Shown: positions 18,278 through 27,983, counted from the first letter of the stretch. The stretch is DNA of 64,000 bases from an uncultured Desulfatiglans sp. (GCA_900498135.1 LR026961.1:2536929-2600928), one strand, 5' to 3'. Numbers and translations are program-made. The notes: generated by a model not told the origin, from the letters alone.

Positions 18278-18853
18278 TTGATCGAAACAGGCGTCATCCA
18301 TGGGCGGTTCCAGGTTCTGCACCGGGACCACATGCGGTATCTGATGGCGGGTAAGGCCCTGACACGTCATCTGGTGGTCGGCATTACGAACCCGGATCCG
18401 CAGCAGACCGGCTTCGATGCCGCGGACCCCGAACGAAGCGTGCCTTCGGCCAATCCTCTCACCTATTTCGAGCGCTATATCCTGCTGAAACATGCCCTCC
18501 TGGCGGAGGGACTGGGCCCGAAGGAATTCTCGATCGTCCCCTTTCCGATCAACCTGCCTGAACTCTATCGCTACTACGTACCCCTCTCCGCGACCTTTTT
18601 CCTGACGATTTACGATGCCTGGGGAAGACGGAAAAAGGAACGCTTCGAGACGCTCGGACTCAAGATCCATGTCCTGTGGGAGAAACCACCCGCGGAGAAA
18701 GGTTTGAGCGGCAAGGCGGTCCGCGCCCGAATGGCCACGGGCGAGGCATGGGAATCCCTTGTCCCGCCGGCGACCATTCCATTGCTGAACGACTGGGCGG
18801 TTCCCGAACGGCTTCGCCTTGCAGCCATGCGGCCCGGTGAAGGCGAAGAATGA
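18278..18853 (+). CDS. NMN/nicotinate adenylyltransferase-like nucleotidyltransferase
   Basis: A 191-residue HIGH-superfamily nucleotidyltransferase. The N-terminal GRFQVLHRDH corresponds to the GRFQPxHxGH motif of NadM-type nicotinamide-nucleotide adenylyltransferases, with His15 and His18 kept but the usual glycine replaced by aspartate. The C-terminal LSGKAVRARM corresponds to ISGTxVR. Start is TTG 18278 after a G-rich stretch; no in-frame ATG is better placed. It lies 60 bases after the kinase gene. The true substrate may differ from NMN because of the altered motif. Confidence 0.65.
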   Translation: MIETGVIHGRFQVLHRDHMRYLMAGKALTRHLVVGITNPDPQQTGFDAADPERSVPSANPLTYFERYILLKHALLAEGLGPKEFSIVPFPINLPELYRYYVPLSATFFLTIYDAWGRRKKERFETLGLKIHVLWEKPPAEKGLSGKAVRARMATGEAWESLVPPATIPLLNDWAVPERLRLAAMRPGEGEE

Positions 18854-18943
18854 TGCCTCTGCCTGCTCTGCGGCTGATCGGGTGGCTCCGAAAAGGAGAA
18901 TTTTCCTTTCGGCAACGGAAAGCGATCTGCCAATAGAAACCGG

Positions 18944-19333
18944 TTAAGCCTTTTCCCCGGATCCGATGAGCGGAAGGATCTTCTCGACCTCGAAAAAGAC
19001 CAGAAACCGGGAGGCCTCTTCGTGTTCCTCTTCGGCGGCGTATTTTCGCCTTCGCAGGCTGTAGAGCAGTTCCGTGTCCTGCTCCTCCCGGAGTTTTTTC
19101 AGAAACAGCCGCTTGCCTTTGTACCCCGTGCCTTCCTCCATGAAAAGATAGGCGGCGTATAGGTTGGAAAGAAGGTTGTGGTGCGTCAGCCGGTCGGCCA
19201 TGATGAAGGCTACGGATCCGTCATCCATGAAGTGGGGTTTTGCGTAGACAGCCAGATCGACACGTCCTTCCGAATCAGCGGTGGCAAGGATGCCCCGTCC
19301 CTTGGTGTCTTCGAAATAGCCTTTCAGGTCCAT
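18944..19333 (-). CDS. Pyridoxamine 5'-phosphate oxidase-like split-barrel protein
   Basis: A 129-residue flavin-binding split-barrel family protein: GRGILATADSEGRVDLAVY, the variant of the strand pair that binds FMN, then VAFIMADRLTHHNLLSN and AYLFMEEG. ATG 19333 follows GGAGG; a GTG four codons upstream is less likely. The family includes flavin reductases, heme-degrading and F420 or FMN-binding proteins; no specific activity can be assigned. A second, different split-barrel protein is encoded at 23955-24392. Confidence 0.75.
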   Translation of the reverse strand: MDLKGYFEDTKGRGILATADSEGRVDLAVYAKPHFMDDGSVAFIMADRLTHHNLLSNLYAAYLFMEEGTGYKGKRLFLKKLREEQDTELLYSLRRRKYAAEEEHEEASRFLVFFEVEKILPLIGSGEKA

Positions 19334-19429
19334 GGGTGCCTCCACGTCTTAGGGGTCTGAATTTGCGCGGCCGCCTGCGCTGTTGGCATGTCGAGCGGTG
19401 GCCGGTCTCCATGCGTCACACAGGGGATG

Positions 19430-19602
19430 CCCATCCAGAAATGGTCTTTTTGGCCAATCTCGGCGTCAATCTGCACGTTTGCTTGTGCGGCGACCTGCAG
19501 GTCGCCTCCGCGCAAACACTTGATTTCATTGATATTAGCCAAAAATCCTCATTTCCGGGTTGGAAACTTAGTCCTACCGCGAAATCATTTCCGGATGGAA
19601 AC
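19430..19602 (+). repeat. Dispersed palindrome repeat, copy D (full length)
   Basis: Full-length copy with the left end slightly changed (CCATCCAGAAATGG), a perfect core GGCGACCTGCAGGTCGCC, the inner inverted block ATTAGCCAAAAA changed by one base, and the right end CATTTCCGGATGGAAAC. It ends only three bases beyond the stop codon of the SDR-DUF2867 gene. Confidence 0.9.
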
Positions 19603-19605
19603 AAG

Positions 19606-21144
19606 CTAAGGTTTCGTCTGCAAAGCGCAAGCATTTTTCGCAGGGCGAGGCGCAAACTGCTGCGGATCCCCTGCGATCGGGCGGTGCGTCGCCTTGGCGA
19701 TCCCTTTGAGCATCCCCGTGTAGAGCCACTGGTGGGCCGGGTAAAAGGCGTACCAGTAGAGGATGCCGAAAAGGCCCTTGGGTCGGAACCGTGAATACTG
19801 CTCGAGGAGGGTCCGGTTTTCCCCGATCGGCTGCAGCCTGAACTCGAGGGTCGCTTCACCGGGAAGTTTCATCTCGGCCAGCAGCAGCAGTCGCCGGCCT
19901 TCTTCGACGCCGATGACCCGCCAGAAATCGAGGGCGTCGCCGTATCGGATCTCCCTAGGCTCACGGCGTCCGCGCCGCAGCCCGACCCCGCCGACCATCC
20001 GGTCCATGGCGCCGCGCAGGGCCCAAAGGGTGTCGGCGAAATACCATCCCGTGCTGCCCCCGATTCGCGTGATCGGCTCCCAGATTTCCTCGGCCTGCCC
20101 TTCGATGACGACGCGGTATCCGCATTCGAAGAGGGTTCCCCCGGCATAGGAGGCATCCCCGCAGTCCAGCCACTCGGGAATGCGAATGGGACCGGCGTCG
20201 CTCCAGCAGGTCGCGATCCCGCTGCCGCTCCGCGTCTGTTCAAGAGCCCGCCGGATGGCCTCCCGGCACGAAAGCAGACGTTGGGGGATGATCTCCCGGA
20301 TCCGGTTTTCTTCGCAGACCACCGGGACGGACAGCCCCTCGACCAGGGGTTTGGCAAGAGAGATGGGGACCGGAGTCACCAGGTGGAGCCAGTGCGAACT
20401 CAGCCTCGGGCTCAGCACCGGAACGGGGATGATCACGCGCCTCGGCAGGCCGGCCTCTTCGGCATAGGTCTCGAGCAGCCGCTGGTAGGTGAGCACATCC
20501 GGTCCGCCGATATCATAGGTGTTCCCACGGGTTTCCTCGTGCTCCAGACAGCCTTTCAGATACTGGAGGACGTTGCTGATGGCGATCGGCTGGATGGGAT
20601 TTCGGACCCAGCGCGGGGTGGTCATCACGGGCAGGCGCTCGACGAGGTAGCGGATCAACTCGAAAGAGGCGCTCCCGGCCCCCAGGATGACCGCGGCCCG
20701 CAGAAAGGTGGCGGGGACCTTGCCGGACTGGAGGATGCGGGCCACTTCACCACGGGAGCGCAAGTGTTTGCTTGCCCGGGGGTGGTTCGAGCCGAGCCCT
20801 CCGAGATAGATGATCCGCCCCACACCTCCAGCAGCGGCCGCGCGGGCCATGTGCTCCGCGGCCTCCCGGTCGGTTCTGTCGAAGTCCTTGCTTCGCGGAT
20901 TCATGGAATGGACGAGGTAGAAGGCCGCGCGGCAGCCTTTGCAGGCAGTTGTGAGCGCAGCTTCGTCCAGCATGTCGGCCTCGGCGATTTCGAGCAGCGG
21001 GTGGGCCGCCCAGGGGCGGCAGCGCAGTTTGGCGGCTGACCGGCCTACCACCCGGACGCGATGGCCCGCTTCGAGGAGCAGCGGGACCAGCCTCCCGCCG
21101 ACGTAGCCTGTGGCGCCGGTTACCAGTACAGGTCGATCGTCCAT
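19606..21144 (-). CDS. SDR-type NAD(P)-binding protein with C-terminal DUF2867
   Basis: A 512-residue protein. Residues 1-300 are an extended/atypical short-chain dehydrogenase: nucleotide-binding VLVTGATGYVGGRL, then AAFYLVHSM and GRIIYLGGLG. The remainder (about 330-490) is DUF2867, with RYGDALDFWRVI and LEFRLQPIG. ATG 21144 follows GGAGG. Proteins of this fused type often occur beside photolyase genes. The reaction is unknown; the SDR part may bind NADPH without oxidoreductase activity, because the classical YxxxK is not clear. The last codons abut repeat copy D, which may have trimmed the 3' end. Confidence 0.82.
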   Translation of the reverse strand: MDDRPVLVTGATGYVGGRLVPLLLEAGHRVRVVGRSAAKLRCRPWAAHPLLEIAEADMLDEAALTTACKGCRAAFYLVHSMNPRSKDFDRTDREAAEHMARAAAAGGVGRIIYLGGLGSNHPRASKHLRSRGEVARILQSGKVPATFLRAAVILGAGSASFELIRYLVERLPVMTTPRWVRNPIQPIAISNVLQYLKGCLEHEETRGNTYDIGGPDVLTYQRLLETYAEEAGLPRRVIIPVPVLSPRLSSHWLHLVTPVPISLAKPLVEGLSVPVVCEENRIREIIPQRLLSCREAIRRALEQTRSGSGIATCWSDAGPIRIPEWLDCGDASYAGGTLFECGYRVVIEGQAEEIWEPITRIGGSTGWYFADTLWALRGAMDRMVGGVGLRRGRREPREIRYGDALDFWRVIGVEEGRRLLLLAEMKLPGEATLEFRLQPIGENRTLLEQYSRFRPKGLFGILYWYAFYPAHQWLYTGMLKGIAKATHRPIAGDPQQFAPRPAKNACALQTKP

Positions 21145-21374
21145 GATGCCTCCTTCAGGAAAAAGGTGCCGGAAGGCGGGTTCAAAAAAAGGCGCCGATG
21201 GGCGCACCGGTTGTCGCCGAAGAGCAGCCGGCGGGAGGCCTTTGCGGCGAATGCCTTGGAAGGCCCGGGAGATGCGGTCCGATGAAGGCGGCCGCCGCCG
21301 CTGTGTGGATGTCATTCGGCCGGCCCTGCGGTGAAACGGCCGGATGGACCGTACAGGAATGGCGCACAACCGGA

Positions 21375-21402
21375 TTGACAATCCGTTAAGCTGATTTATC
21401 AT
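21375..21402 (+). promoter_or_regulatory. Sigma-70 promoter for the methyltransferase gene
   Basis: TTGACA (21375-21380) and TATCAT (21397-21402) are separated by 16 bases, about 100 bases before the methyltransferase start. The remaining part of the 360-base divergent region (21145-21503) holds no gene that I can support. Confidence 0.55.
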
Positions 21403-21503
21403 AGAATCAAACAGCGAATGAAGCAAATACTAACCCGCCCAGAGATGGGGCTACGAGCCGGGTCCAAGTGTTGGATGCCGGCTTTTTCTATGGAGGTGAA
21501 GCG

Positions 21504-22571
21504 ATGAACGAGGTGCAGAGTGTTTTGCAGGAAAAGGGTTTCGAGTGGAGTCCCGCGAATCTTGCGGGGGCCTTTTCGCGCCTGGACGATTCGAACGACG
21601 AGGTGTTCTACGCGACGGACCGTTTTGTCAGCCACCTGGATCGGACGGCTCTCGAAACCGTCGAGAAGGTGATCGGGGACCTGGTGGTGGAGGAGGCTCC
21701 GGTCATCCTGGACCTCATGGCGGGCTGGGATTCGCATCTGCCGGCGTCCCTCCGTCCCGCACGCGTCGTAGGGCTGGGGCTGAACAAGAATGAACTGGAC
21801 CGCAATCCCGCGTTGACCGAAAGGGTTCTTCATGACCTGAATGCGGACCCGCACCTTCCGTTTGCGGACGAAACCTTCGATGTTGTCCTGAACACGGTTT
21901 CCGTAGACTATATGACCAACCCCTTCGAGGTCTTCAAGGAAGTGGGACGCGTCCTCAAGCCGGGAGGGCTCTTCCTGGTGATCTTCTCCAACCGGATGTT
22001 TCCCCGGAAAGCGGTCAAGATCTGGCGTGAATCCGGGGAGGAGGAGCGGGTGATCCTCGTGCAGGAGTTCTTCGAGCGGAGCGGGGTGTTCGACGAGCCG
22101 AAGGAGTTTCTTTCAAAAGGCCGGCCGCGTCCCTCGGATGACAAATATGCGGACATGGGGATTCCGAGCGATCCGGTATACGCCGTTTATGCTGAGCGGA
22201 AGGGCGGTGCAGATCGGTCAAGGCGCCCTGAGCCGGTCGTGCCCTATCGCGGGAGATTGGATGAGAAAGGGCTCGAGGAACGTAAAAAGGCGGTCAAAGA
22301 GACCCTCTGCTGCCCTCACTGCGGGGAGCGTCTGAAGAAGTGGCTCGTTCCCGACAACCCGTTTGCCCAGACCTGGGACAACGACTATATGTACATCTGC
22401 TTCAACGATGCCTGCCCTTACTATGTACGGGGGTGGGACCACATGCACCGGGACGGGAACCGCGGGACCTCCTATCGTCTGATGTATCATCCCGAGAAGG
22501 ACCGCTGTTTCCCGATCCCGGTTCCCACGCCGAAGGCGCTTCGGGACGGGATCGTCGAAAAGGACGAGTAG
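21504..22571 (+). CDS. Class I SAM methyltransferase with C-terminal zinc ribbon
   Basis: A 355-residue protein. Residues about 65-165 form a methyltransferase domain: ILDLMAGWDSHLP (motif I, variant), VVGLGLNKNEL, LPFADETFDVVLN and VGRVLKPGGLFLVIFSN. From about residue 270 a zinc-binding part has CPHCGERLKKW and, 35 residues later, CFNDAC in a tryptophan/tyrosine-rich context (YYVRGWDHMH). ATG 21504 follows GGAGGTGAAG. The substrate is unknown; the zinc ribbon could bind protein or nucleic acid. Confidence 0.78.
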   Translation: MNEVQSVLQEKGFEWSPANLAGAFSRLDDSNDEVFYATDRFVSHLDRTALETVEKVIGDLVVEEAPVILDLMAGWDSHLPASLRPARVVGLGLNKNELDRNPALTERVLHDLNADPHLPFADETFDVVLNTVSVDYMTNPFEVFKEVGRVLKPGGLFLVIFSNRMFPRKAVKIWRESGEEERVILVQEFFERSGVFDEPKEFLSKGRPRPSDDKYADMGIPSDPVYAVYAERKGGADRSRRPEPVVPYRGRLDEKGLEERKKAVKETLCCPHCGERLKKWLVPDNPFAQTWDNDYMYICFNDACPYYVRGWDHMHRDGNRGTSYRLMYHPEKDRCFPIPVPTPKALRDGIVEKDE

Positions 22572-22600
22572 AACCGGAATCCGCCCCCGCGGGGCCGAAC

Positions 22601-23554
22601 TCAGACATGCGTCCGCAGCTTCAGCTCCGTGGGGTGGGGGTTGAGATAGACCTGCTCGGCGAGATACCCCTGTCGATATTTCCGAACGTAATGGTTCAGC
22701 AGGGTGATCGGGACGATCAGGGGAATCAGCCCCTGGGCGTATTGATCGATGAGGGTCAGCATTTCCTGCTTCTCGTCGGCGGAAAGGTCCCGTTTGAAAT
22801 AGCCGAGCATGTGCTGCAAAACGTTCGTGTTCTTCCGGTTCGTCGTCTTGAGGGCAAGGGCGGTCATCAGAAGGGTCTCATAGGAGGCGTAAAGTTCTTC
22901 GACCGGCCGGGTCTTGCCCTCGGCGACGAGCTTTCCCATCTCCCGGTAGTGTTTTTCGCTGTGGGAGAGGATCAGCAGTTTGTGCCGGGTATGGAACTGG
23001 ACCAGTTGCCCGAGGCCTTTGTTTCCGGCAAGCGTCTCGCGCCAGCGCCTGAGGGTGAAGATCCTCTCGATGAAATTCTCCCTCAGGCGCGGGTCGTGCA
23101 AGCGCCCCTCGTCCTCCGCGGGGATCAGCGGGAAGCGATCCATGAAGAGCCCGGCGAAGATCCCCCGCCCGGCTTTGTTCGGCATGCCTTTGTCGGTGTA
23201 GACTTTCACCCGCTCCATGCCGGAGCTGGGCGAGTTGCTCTTGAAGATGAAGCCGCAAAGCCCCTCGCCGGCCAGTTCGGCCAAGCGCTTTTCAGTCCAT
23301 CGGAGCATCTGGTCCGTCAGGTCCCGTCCGCTGCGGATCGTGACCAGGCGCGGCGCCGATGGTTCGCCTACCAGCCGCATGGCCTCCCGCGGCACCCCCA
23401 GGCCGCATTCCACCTCCGGGCAGACAGGGACGTAGTCCACGTACTGACCGAGCGTGTCCCGGATGAAACGGTCGAGTTTGTGCCCGCCGTCATACCGGAC
23501 GTCCTGACCGAGAAGGCAGGTGCTTACGCCGAGTTTGATCCGCGCGTTGTCCAT
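22601..23554 (-). CDS. DUF523-DUF1722 fusion protein (YbgA/TudS-like)
   Basis: A 317-residue protein. The N-terminal DUF523 half has the conserved cysteines in GVSTCLLGQDVRYDGGHK and VPVCPEVECGLGVPRE; this family includes TudS-type thiouracil desulfurases that hold a [4Fe-4S] cluster with three cysteines. The C-terminal half (about 165-310) is DUF1722, as in E. coli YbgA, which is encoded next to photolyase. Here too a photolyase gene lies nearby (24745). ATG 23554 follows GGAGGAAGG. Function in the cell is not established. Confidence 0.85.
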   Translation of the reverse strand: MDNARIKLGVSTCLLGQDVRYDGGHKLDRFIRDTLGQYVDYVPVCPEVECGLGVPREAMRLVGEPSAPRLVTIRSGRDLTDQMLRWTEKRLAELAGEGLCGFIFKSNSPSSGMERVKVYTDKGMPNKAGRGIFAGLFMDRFPLIPAEDEGRLHDPRLRENFIERIFTLRRWRETLAGNKGLGQLVQFHTRHKLLILSHSEKHYREMGKLVAEGKTRPVEELYASYETLLMTALALKTTNRKNTNVLQHMLGYFKRDLSADEKQEMLTLIDQYAQGLIPLIVPITLLNHYVRKYRQGYLAEQVYLNPHPTELKLRTHV

Positions 23555-23954
23555 AAATCCCTTCCTCCGTCTGAAATCATTTTGTTGCGCTCGAGGCTTC
23601 TGCGGGTGAACGCGGGTTTCCAGGGGTTCATCCTTTCGGGATCAACGTCTTTCATCGAAAATGCCTTCGAGAAGAATCGGATGGCGGACGATTCGGATTG
23701 GGCCCCTGACGGGAAAAGGAGCAGTGAGCCCGGTCGAGCCCCGGCTCTCGATGGAGGATTTCCCTTTGCCGGCTGTGTAGCCGTTGACCCGCCAGTCCCT
23801 TTGATAGCAGGAAGCACCCATATAGGGAAGCAAAAAGCGAGGGCCTTGCACCCGGCTGACCTTCGGGTGTCTGCGATTTCGGTTTTGCACAAAGGCCCCG
23901 ATTTGACATAGGATGGAAGGCCTGGAGAGGACACAGCGCATACAGGAGGGATCG
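23555..23954. other. Divergent intergenic region
   Basis: 400 bases between the divergent DUF523-DUF1722 gene and the split-barrel gene. Long open frames cross it on both strands but have no ribosome site or motif. I saw no repeat copy and no convincing promoter pair, although both genes must be started from here. Confidence 0.45.
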
Positions 23955-24392
23955 ATGACGCTCGAGAACATGAAGAAGATGCTGCAGGACCATGACCTTT
24001 GCGTCCTGGCGACAGAGTCCGGCGGCAAGCCGCTCTGCTCCCTGATGGCGTATGTCTGCGATGAAGACTGCCGCCATATGTACATGACGACGGCCAAAAA
24101 CTCGACCAAGTGGCGGAATCTGATGGAAAACCCATCGGTGAGCTGCCTGGTGGACACCCGGGAAGGGCATGGCCGTAACCGGCGCAATGAGGTGCAGGCG
24201 CTGACCGTGGCAGGTATTTGCGAGCCCCTCGAAAGCGAGGCGGAAGAGGCGCGCATCCGCAGCCGCCTGCTCGAGGTCCATCCACAGTTGAAGGTCTTTC
24301 TGGAGGGTCCGGATTGCGGCATCATTGCCGTGCGGATCCTTTCGTTTCTTCTGCTCGACGGGTTGACGGACGCACGCTATGTCAGGGTCTGA
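23955..24392 (+). CDS. Pyridoxamine 5'-phosphate oxidase-related FMN-binding protein
   Basis: A 145-residue split-barrel protein: LCVLATESGGKPLCSLMAYV, DCRHMYMTTAKNSTKWRNL and NPSVSCLVDTR form the strands and phosphate-binding loop of the FMN site. The central TAKNSTKWRNLMENP is typical of the general-stress/PPOX class. ATG 23955 follows AGGAGGG. It is about half a kilobase upstream of the photolyase gene on the same strand. Activity is unknown. Confidence 0.78.
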   Translation: MTLENMKKMLQDHDLCVLATESGGKPLCSLMAYVCDEDCRHMYMTTAKNSTKWRNLMENPSVSCLVDTREGHGRNRRNEVQALTVAGICEPLESEAEEARIRSRLLEVHPQLKVFLEGPDCGIIAVRILSFLLLDGLTDARYVRV

Positions 24393-24433
24393 AAGGATGC
24401 GGCGAGGTCATCGGAAAGAACGGACGCAGCGGG

Positions 24434-24515
24434 ATTGAGCACCCGAAGGGTGTGAAGAAACCGGGACCCGCCGCGAAGCGTTGAGACGGAGCACCCGAAG
24501 GGTGTGAAGAAAAAT
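24434..24515 (+). repeat. Second short repeat family, two tandem units
   Basis: Two units of GAGCACCCGAAGGGTGTGAA (from about 24437 and 24489) are separated by AACCGGGACCCGCCGCGAAG. Each contains the small hairpin CACCC-GAA-GGGTG. The same unit appears inside palindrome copy C and immediately after copy F, each time as a pair ending before AAAAATCCTCATTTCC or a similar sequence. It lies between the split-barrel gene and photolyase. Confidence 0.75.
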
Positions 24516-24744
24516 TTTCATGGCGGGCTGGAAATGGTGTTGCGCCGGATGTTTTTTCCCGGGTGGAAGCGATTCAAGCCTTGAGAGCAGGTTGAAAAGT
24601 CCGTTGTGGACAGGCTGTTGAGAGACGGCCGGACGCAAGGTTTGCGAAATCCTGTGGGATGAGGCGCACATGGAGGTGCGCCGCCGTGGCGCGGGATGAG
24701 TGTAACGCAGAAGACAGGCGTTTCCCGCCGCCTGTTGAGGAGTG

Positions 24745-26256
24745 ATGAAAAGGATGGCTCAGGACCAGGATCAGGACAGGGAGGGGCGGCTGCAGCACTG
24801 CAACGTACCCCGGCTGCGCATCAGGGCGGTCAATGCCGCCCCGGTTCGGCGGGAGCGGCACTACGTTCTCTACTGGATGACGGCTTTTCGGCGGCCCGCC
24901 TGGAATTTCAGTCTGGATCGAGCCAGGGCGTGGGCCGAGGATCTTCAAAAGCCGCTCTTGATCCTGGAAGCGCTGCGGGCGGGGTATCCATGGGCCGCCG
25001 ACCGCCTGCACCGGTTCGTCCTCGATGGGATGACTGCGAACGCCGCATATTTCAACAGGACCGGCGCGCTCTACTACCCTTATCTCGAACCGGCCGAGCG
25101 TGCGGGCAAGGGGCTCCTCGCCGCCCTGGGTGCTGGGGCCGCGGTGGTCGTCACGGATGATTTTCCGGCCTTTTTCATCCCCCGCATGACGGCGGCCGCG
25201 GGCCGGCAGCTGGATGTCCGGCTGGAAAAGGTCGACGCGAACGGCCTCCTGCCTATGCGGGCGGCGGATCGGCCCTTTCCGACGGCTTATGCCTTCAGGC
25301 GCTTCCTCCAGAAGACCCTCCCGGTCCATCTGGTCGAACGGCCGTCAGCCGATCCGTTGGCCGGCCTGCCCCCGCGCGGGCTGACCCTGCCCCGAAGCAC
25401 GACGGAGCGCTGGCCTCTGACGACCCTCGAATCTTTGAAGGACGATCGTGTGCTCGAAGCGCTCCCGATCGACCACGGCGTCCACCCGGTCGACACGCCC
25501 GGGGGCGTTGAGGCCGCTCGGAGCTCGCTCGAGCGGTTCCTTCTGGAGAGGCTTCAACGGTATGCCTCGGAGCGGAACGAACCCGAGATCGAAGCCACGA
25601 GCGGCTTATCCCCCTATCTCCACTTCGGCCACCTGTCGGTCCACGAGGTCTTCCACACCCTTGCGGAAAAGGAGGGATGGTTTTTCGACCGGCTGGGTTT
25701 GACCGCGAAAGGCGGCCGCCAAGGCTGGTGGGGGATGAGCGAGTCGGCCGAGGCGTTCCTCGACCAACTCGTCACCTGGCGTGAACTCGGGTTCAACGGG
25801 TGCCTGTTCATGGAGGATTACGATGCGTACGCCTCTCTCCCCGATTGGGCCCGGGCGACCCTGGAGAGGCACCGGCAGGATCCGCGCGAGTACGTCTACG
25901 ACCTGGCGGCGTTCGAAGGCGCCGCGACCCACGACCCCCTGTGGAACGCCGCCCAGCGTCAACTCCTTCGCGAGGGCACGATCCACAACTACCTGCGGAT
26001 GCTCTGGGGAAAGAAGATCCTTGAATGGACCTCCTCCCCCGAAGAGGCGCTGCGGATCATGATCGAACTCAACAACCGCTATGCCCTGGACGGCCGGGAT
26101 CCCAATTCCTACAGCGGCATCTTCTGGACCCTGGGGCGCTATGACCATGCCTGGGGGCCGGAGAGGCCGGTATTCGGAACGGTCCGCTACATGAGCTCTG
26201 CGAACACGGCCCGCAAGGTGCGGGTGAAAGATTATCTCCTGCGCTATGCTCCGTGA
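24745..26256 (+). CDS. phr: Class II CPD photolyase
   Basis: A 503-residue deoxyribodipyrimidine photolyase of class II. The N-terminal half is the antenna-binding Rossmann part (YVLYWMTAFRRPAWNFSLDR). The C-terminal FAD-binding half has TSGLSPYLHFGHLSVHEV, LRMLWGKKILEW and ALDGRDPNSYSGIFWTLGRY, which are diagnostic of class II rather than the E. coli class I. The enzyme uses light to split cyclobutane pyrimidine dimers. ATG 24745 follows GAGGAG. The presence of DUF523-DUF1722, SDR-DUF2867 and split-barrel genes nearby is a known kind of photolyase neighbourhood. A light-dependent enzyme is notable in an apparent anaerobe. Confidence 0.92.
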   Translation: MKRMAQDQDQDREGRLQHCNVPRLRIRAVNAAPVRRERHYVLYWMTAFRRPAWNFSLDRARAWAEDLQKPLLILEALRAGYPWAADRLHRFVLDGMTANAAYFNRTGALYYPYLEPAERAGKGLLAALGAGAAVVVTDDFPAFFIPRMTAAAGRQLDVRLEKVDANGLLPMRAADRPFPTAYAFRRFLQKTLPVHLVERPSADPLAGLPPRGLTLPRSTTERWPLTTLESLKDDRVLEALPIDHGVHPVDTPGGVEAARSSLERFLLERLQRYASERNEPEIEATSGLSPYLHFGHLSVHEVFHTLAEKEGWFFDRLGLTAKGGRQGWWGMSESAEAFLDQLVTWRELGFNGCLFMEDYDAYASLPDWARATLERHRQDPREYVYDLAAFEGAATHDPLWNAAQRQLLREGTIHNYLRMLWGKKILEWTSSPEEALRIMIELNNRYALDGRDPNSYSGIFWTLGRYDHAWGPERPVFGTVRYMSSANTARKVRVKDYLLRYAP

Positions 26257-26309
26257 ACCGGATGGCCCGCCGGGATGGGATCCGGAGCCGGCCTTTCGCC
26301 TGTCTGCGT

Positions 26310-27983
26310 TTAGCGCTCGAAGACGGCGCCTTTGTCCGCGCTGGAGACCATTCGGGCGTAGCGACCGAGGTAGCCATGCCGCACCTTGGGTTCGAACGCC
26401 GGCAGCCGGCTCAGCCTTTTGGCGATCGCTTCATCGGAAAGCTCGAGGCGCAGGCTCTTGCCCGGGATGTCGATTTCGATCGTGTCGCCCTCCTCGACGG
26501 CGGCGATAGGGCCGCCGGCCGCGGCTTCGGGCGAGACGTGGCCGATGGACGACCCGCGGGTGGCCCCCGAGAAGCGCCCGTCCGTGATGAGCGCCACGTC
26601 CTTGTCCATCCCCATCCCGGCCAGCACCGACGTCGGGCTGAGCATTTCCCGCATCCCTGGGCCACCCCGGGGGCCCTCGTAACGGATAACCAGCACATCC
26701 CCCTTTTGGATCCGGCCGCCCGTGATGGCTGCCACGGCATCTTCCTCGCTGCTGAATATCCTGGCCGGCCCCGTATGCCGGAGCATCTCCGGCGCGACGG
26801 CGGCCTGTTTGACGATGGCGCCTTCCGGGGCCAGATTGCCCGTCAGGACAGCCAGCCCCCCCGTGGAGTGGACGGGGTCGCTTACCGGCCGGATCACCTT
26901 CGTGTCCCGGATGCCGGCCTCAATCCGTTCGAGCATTTCCCCGAGGCGGGTCCCGTAAACGGTCCGGGTTTTGAGGTCGATCAACCCGGCCTGGCCGAGC
27001 TCCGCCAGGATCGCGGGCACGCCGCCGGCATGGTAGAGGTCGACGATGTGGTGCGGTCCAGCGGGCGCCATGGAAGTCAGGTGGGGAATCCTGGCGGTGT
27101 AGGGGTCGAAATCCTTGAGGGTGAGGTCCACATCCGCGTAATAGGCAATGGCCGGCAGGTGAAGGGCGGTATTGGTCGATCCGCCAAGGGCCATGTCCGC
27201 GGCGATGGCATTCCCGAAGGCCTCCCGCGTCATGATATCACGCGGCCGCAGGTTGCTGCGGACGAGCTCGACCGCCTTCATGCCGCTTTCCTTCGCCAGA
27301 TGGACCCGGTCCGAGTAGACTGCCGGTGCACTGCCGTTGAAGGGGAGCGACATCCCGAGGGCCTCCGACAGGTTGCTCATCGTGTTGGCGGTGAACATTC
27401 CGGAGCAGGAGCCGGCCCCCGGGCATGCCCCGCACTCGTAGCTGTGCAGGTCTTCAGCGGTGATCCGGCCGCTGTTGAGGGCGCCGACCGCCTCGAAGAC
27501 CTTGTCGAGTCCCATCTCGCGTCCGGCTACCCTGCCCGGCAGCATGGGGCCACCGGAGAGGAAGATTGCCGGGATGTTCAGGCGGGCGGCGGCGATCAGC
27601 ATCCCGGGGATGATCTTGTCGCATGAGGCGAGGAGGACGAGCCCGTCGAAGGGGTGGGCCATCGCCATGATTTCGACCGAGTCTGCGATGAGTTCGCGGC
27701 TCGGGAGGGAGTATTTCATCCCTTCGTGGTTCATGGCGATTCCGTCGCACACCCCGATGGTGTTGAAAACCATCGGCGTGCCCCCTGCCGCGTAGATGCC
27801 GGCCTTGACGGCGTCCACCAGACGGTCGAGATGGATGTGTCCAGGGATGATTTCGTTGAAGGAATTGGCGATCCCGATGATCGGCCTTTCCATTTCCCAG
27901 TCGCAGAAGCCGTCGGCCCGCAAGAGTGAGCGGTGCGGGGCCCTTTCGGCGCCTAGCAGCATCAGGTCGCTTCGTTTGTTCAT
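26310..27983 (-). CDS. ilvD: Dihydroxy-acid dehydratase
   Basis: A 557-residue IlvD/Edd-family dehydratase of normal length. Iron-sulfur and metal ligands are visible in [16 protein letters not shown] and [20 protein letters not shown], and the C-terminal signature in [16 protein letters not shown] followed by IGHVSPEAA. It converts 2,3-dihydroxy-isovalerate (or methylvalerate) to the 2-oxoacid precursors of valine, isoleucine and leucine. ATG 27983 follows GGAGGAAG. It is a single gene here; no other ilv gene is adjacent. It converges with the photolyase gene. Confidence 0.95.
   Translation of the reverse strand: MNKRSDLMLLGAERAPHRSLLRADGFCDWEMERPIIGIANSFNEIIPGHIHLDRLVDAVKAGIYAAGGTPMVFNTIGVCDGIAMNHEGMKYSLPSRELIADSVEIMAMAHPFDGLVLLASCDKIIPGMLIAAARLNIPAIFLSGGPMLPGRVAGREMGLDKVFEAVGALNSGRITAEDLHSYECGACPGAGSCSGMFTANTMSNLSEALGMSLPFNGSAPAVYSDRVHLAKESGMKAVELVRSNLRPRDIMTREAFGNAIAADMALGGSTNTALHLPAIAYYADVDLTLKDFDPYTARIPHLTSMAPAGPHHIVDLYHAGGVPAILAELGQAGLIDLKTRTVYGTRLGEMLERIEAGIRDTKVIRPVSDPVHSTGGLAVLTGNLAPEGAIVKQAAVAPEMLRHTGPARIFSSEEDAVAAITGGRIQKGDVLVIRYEGPRGGPGMREMLSPTSVLAGMGMDKDVALITDGRFSGATRGSSIGHVSPEAAAGGPIAAVEEGDTIEIDIPGKSLRLELSDEAIAKRLSRLPAFEPKVRHGYLGRYARMVSSADKGAVFER

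Noticed and set aside
24434..24515. Short tandem repeats considered as a CRISPR remnant
   Set aside because: Only two units per site, no regular unique spacers and no cas genes; the same pair recurs at other sites with the same spacer.
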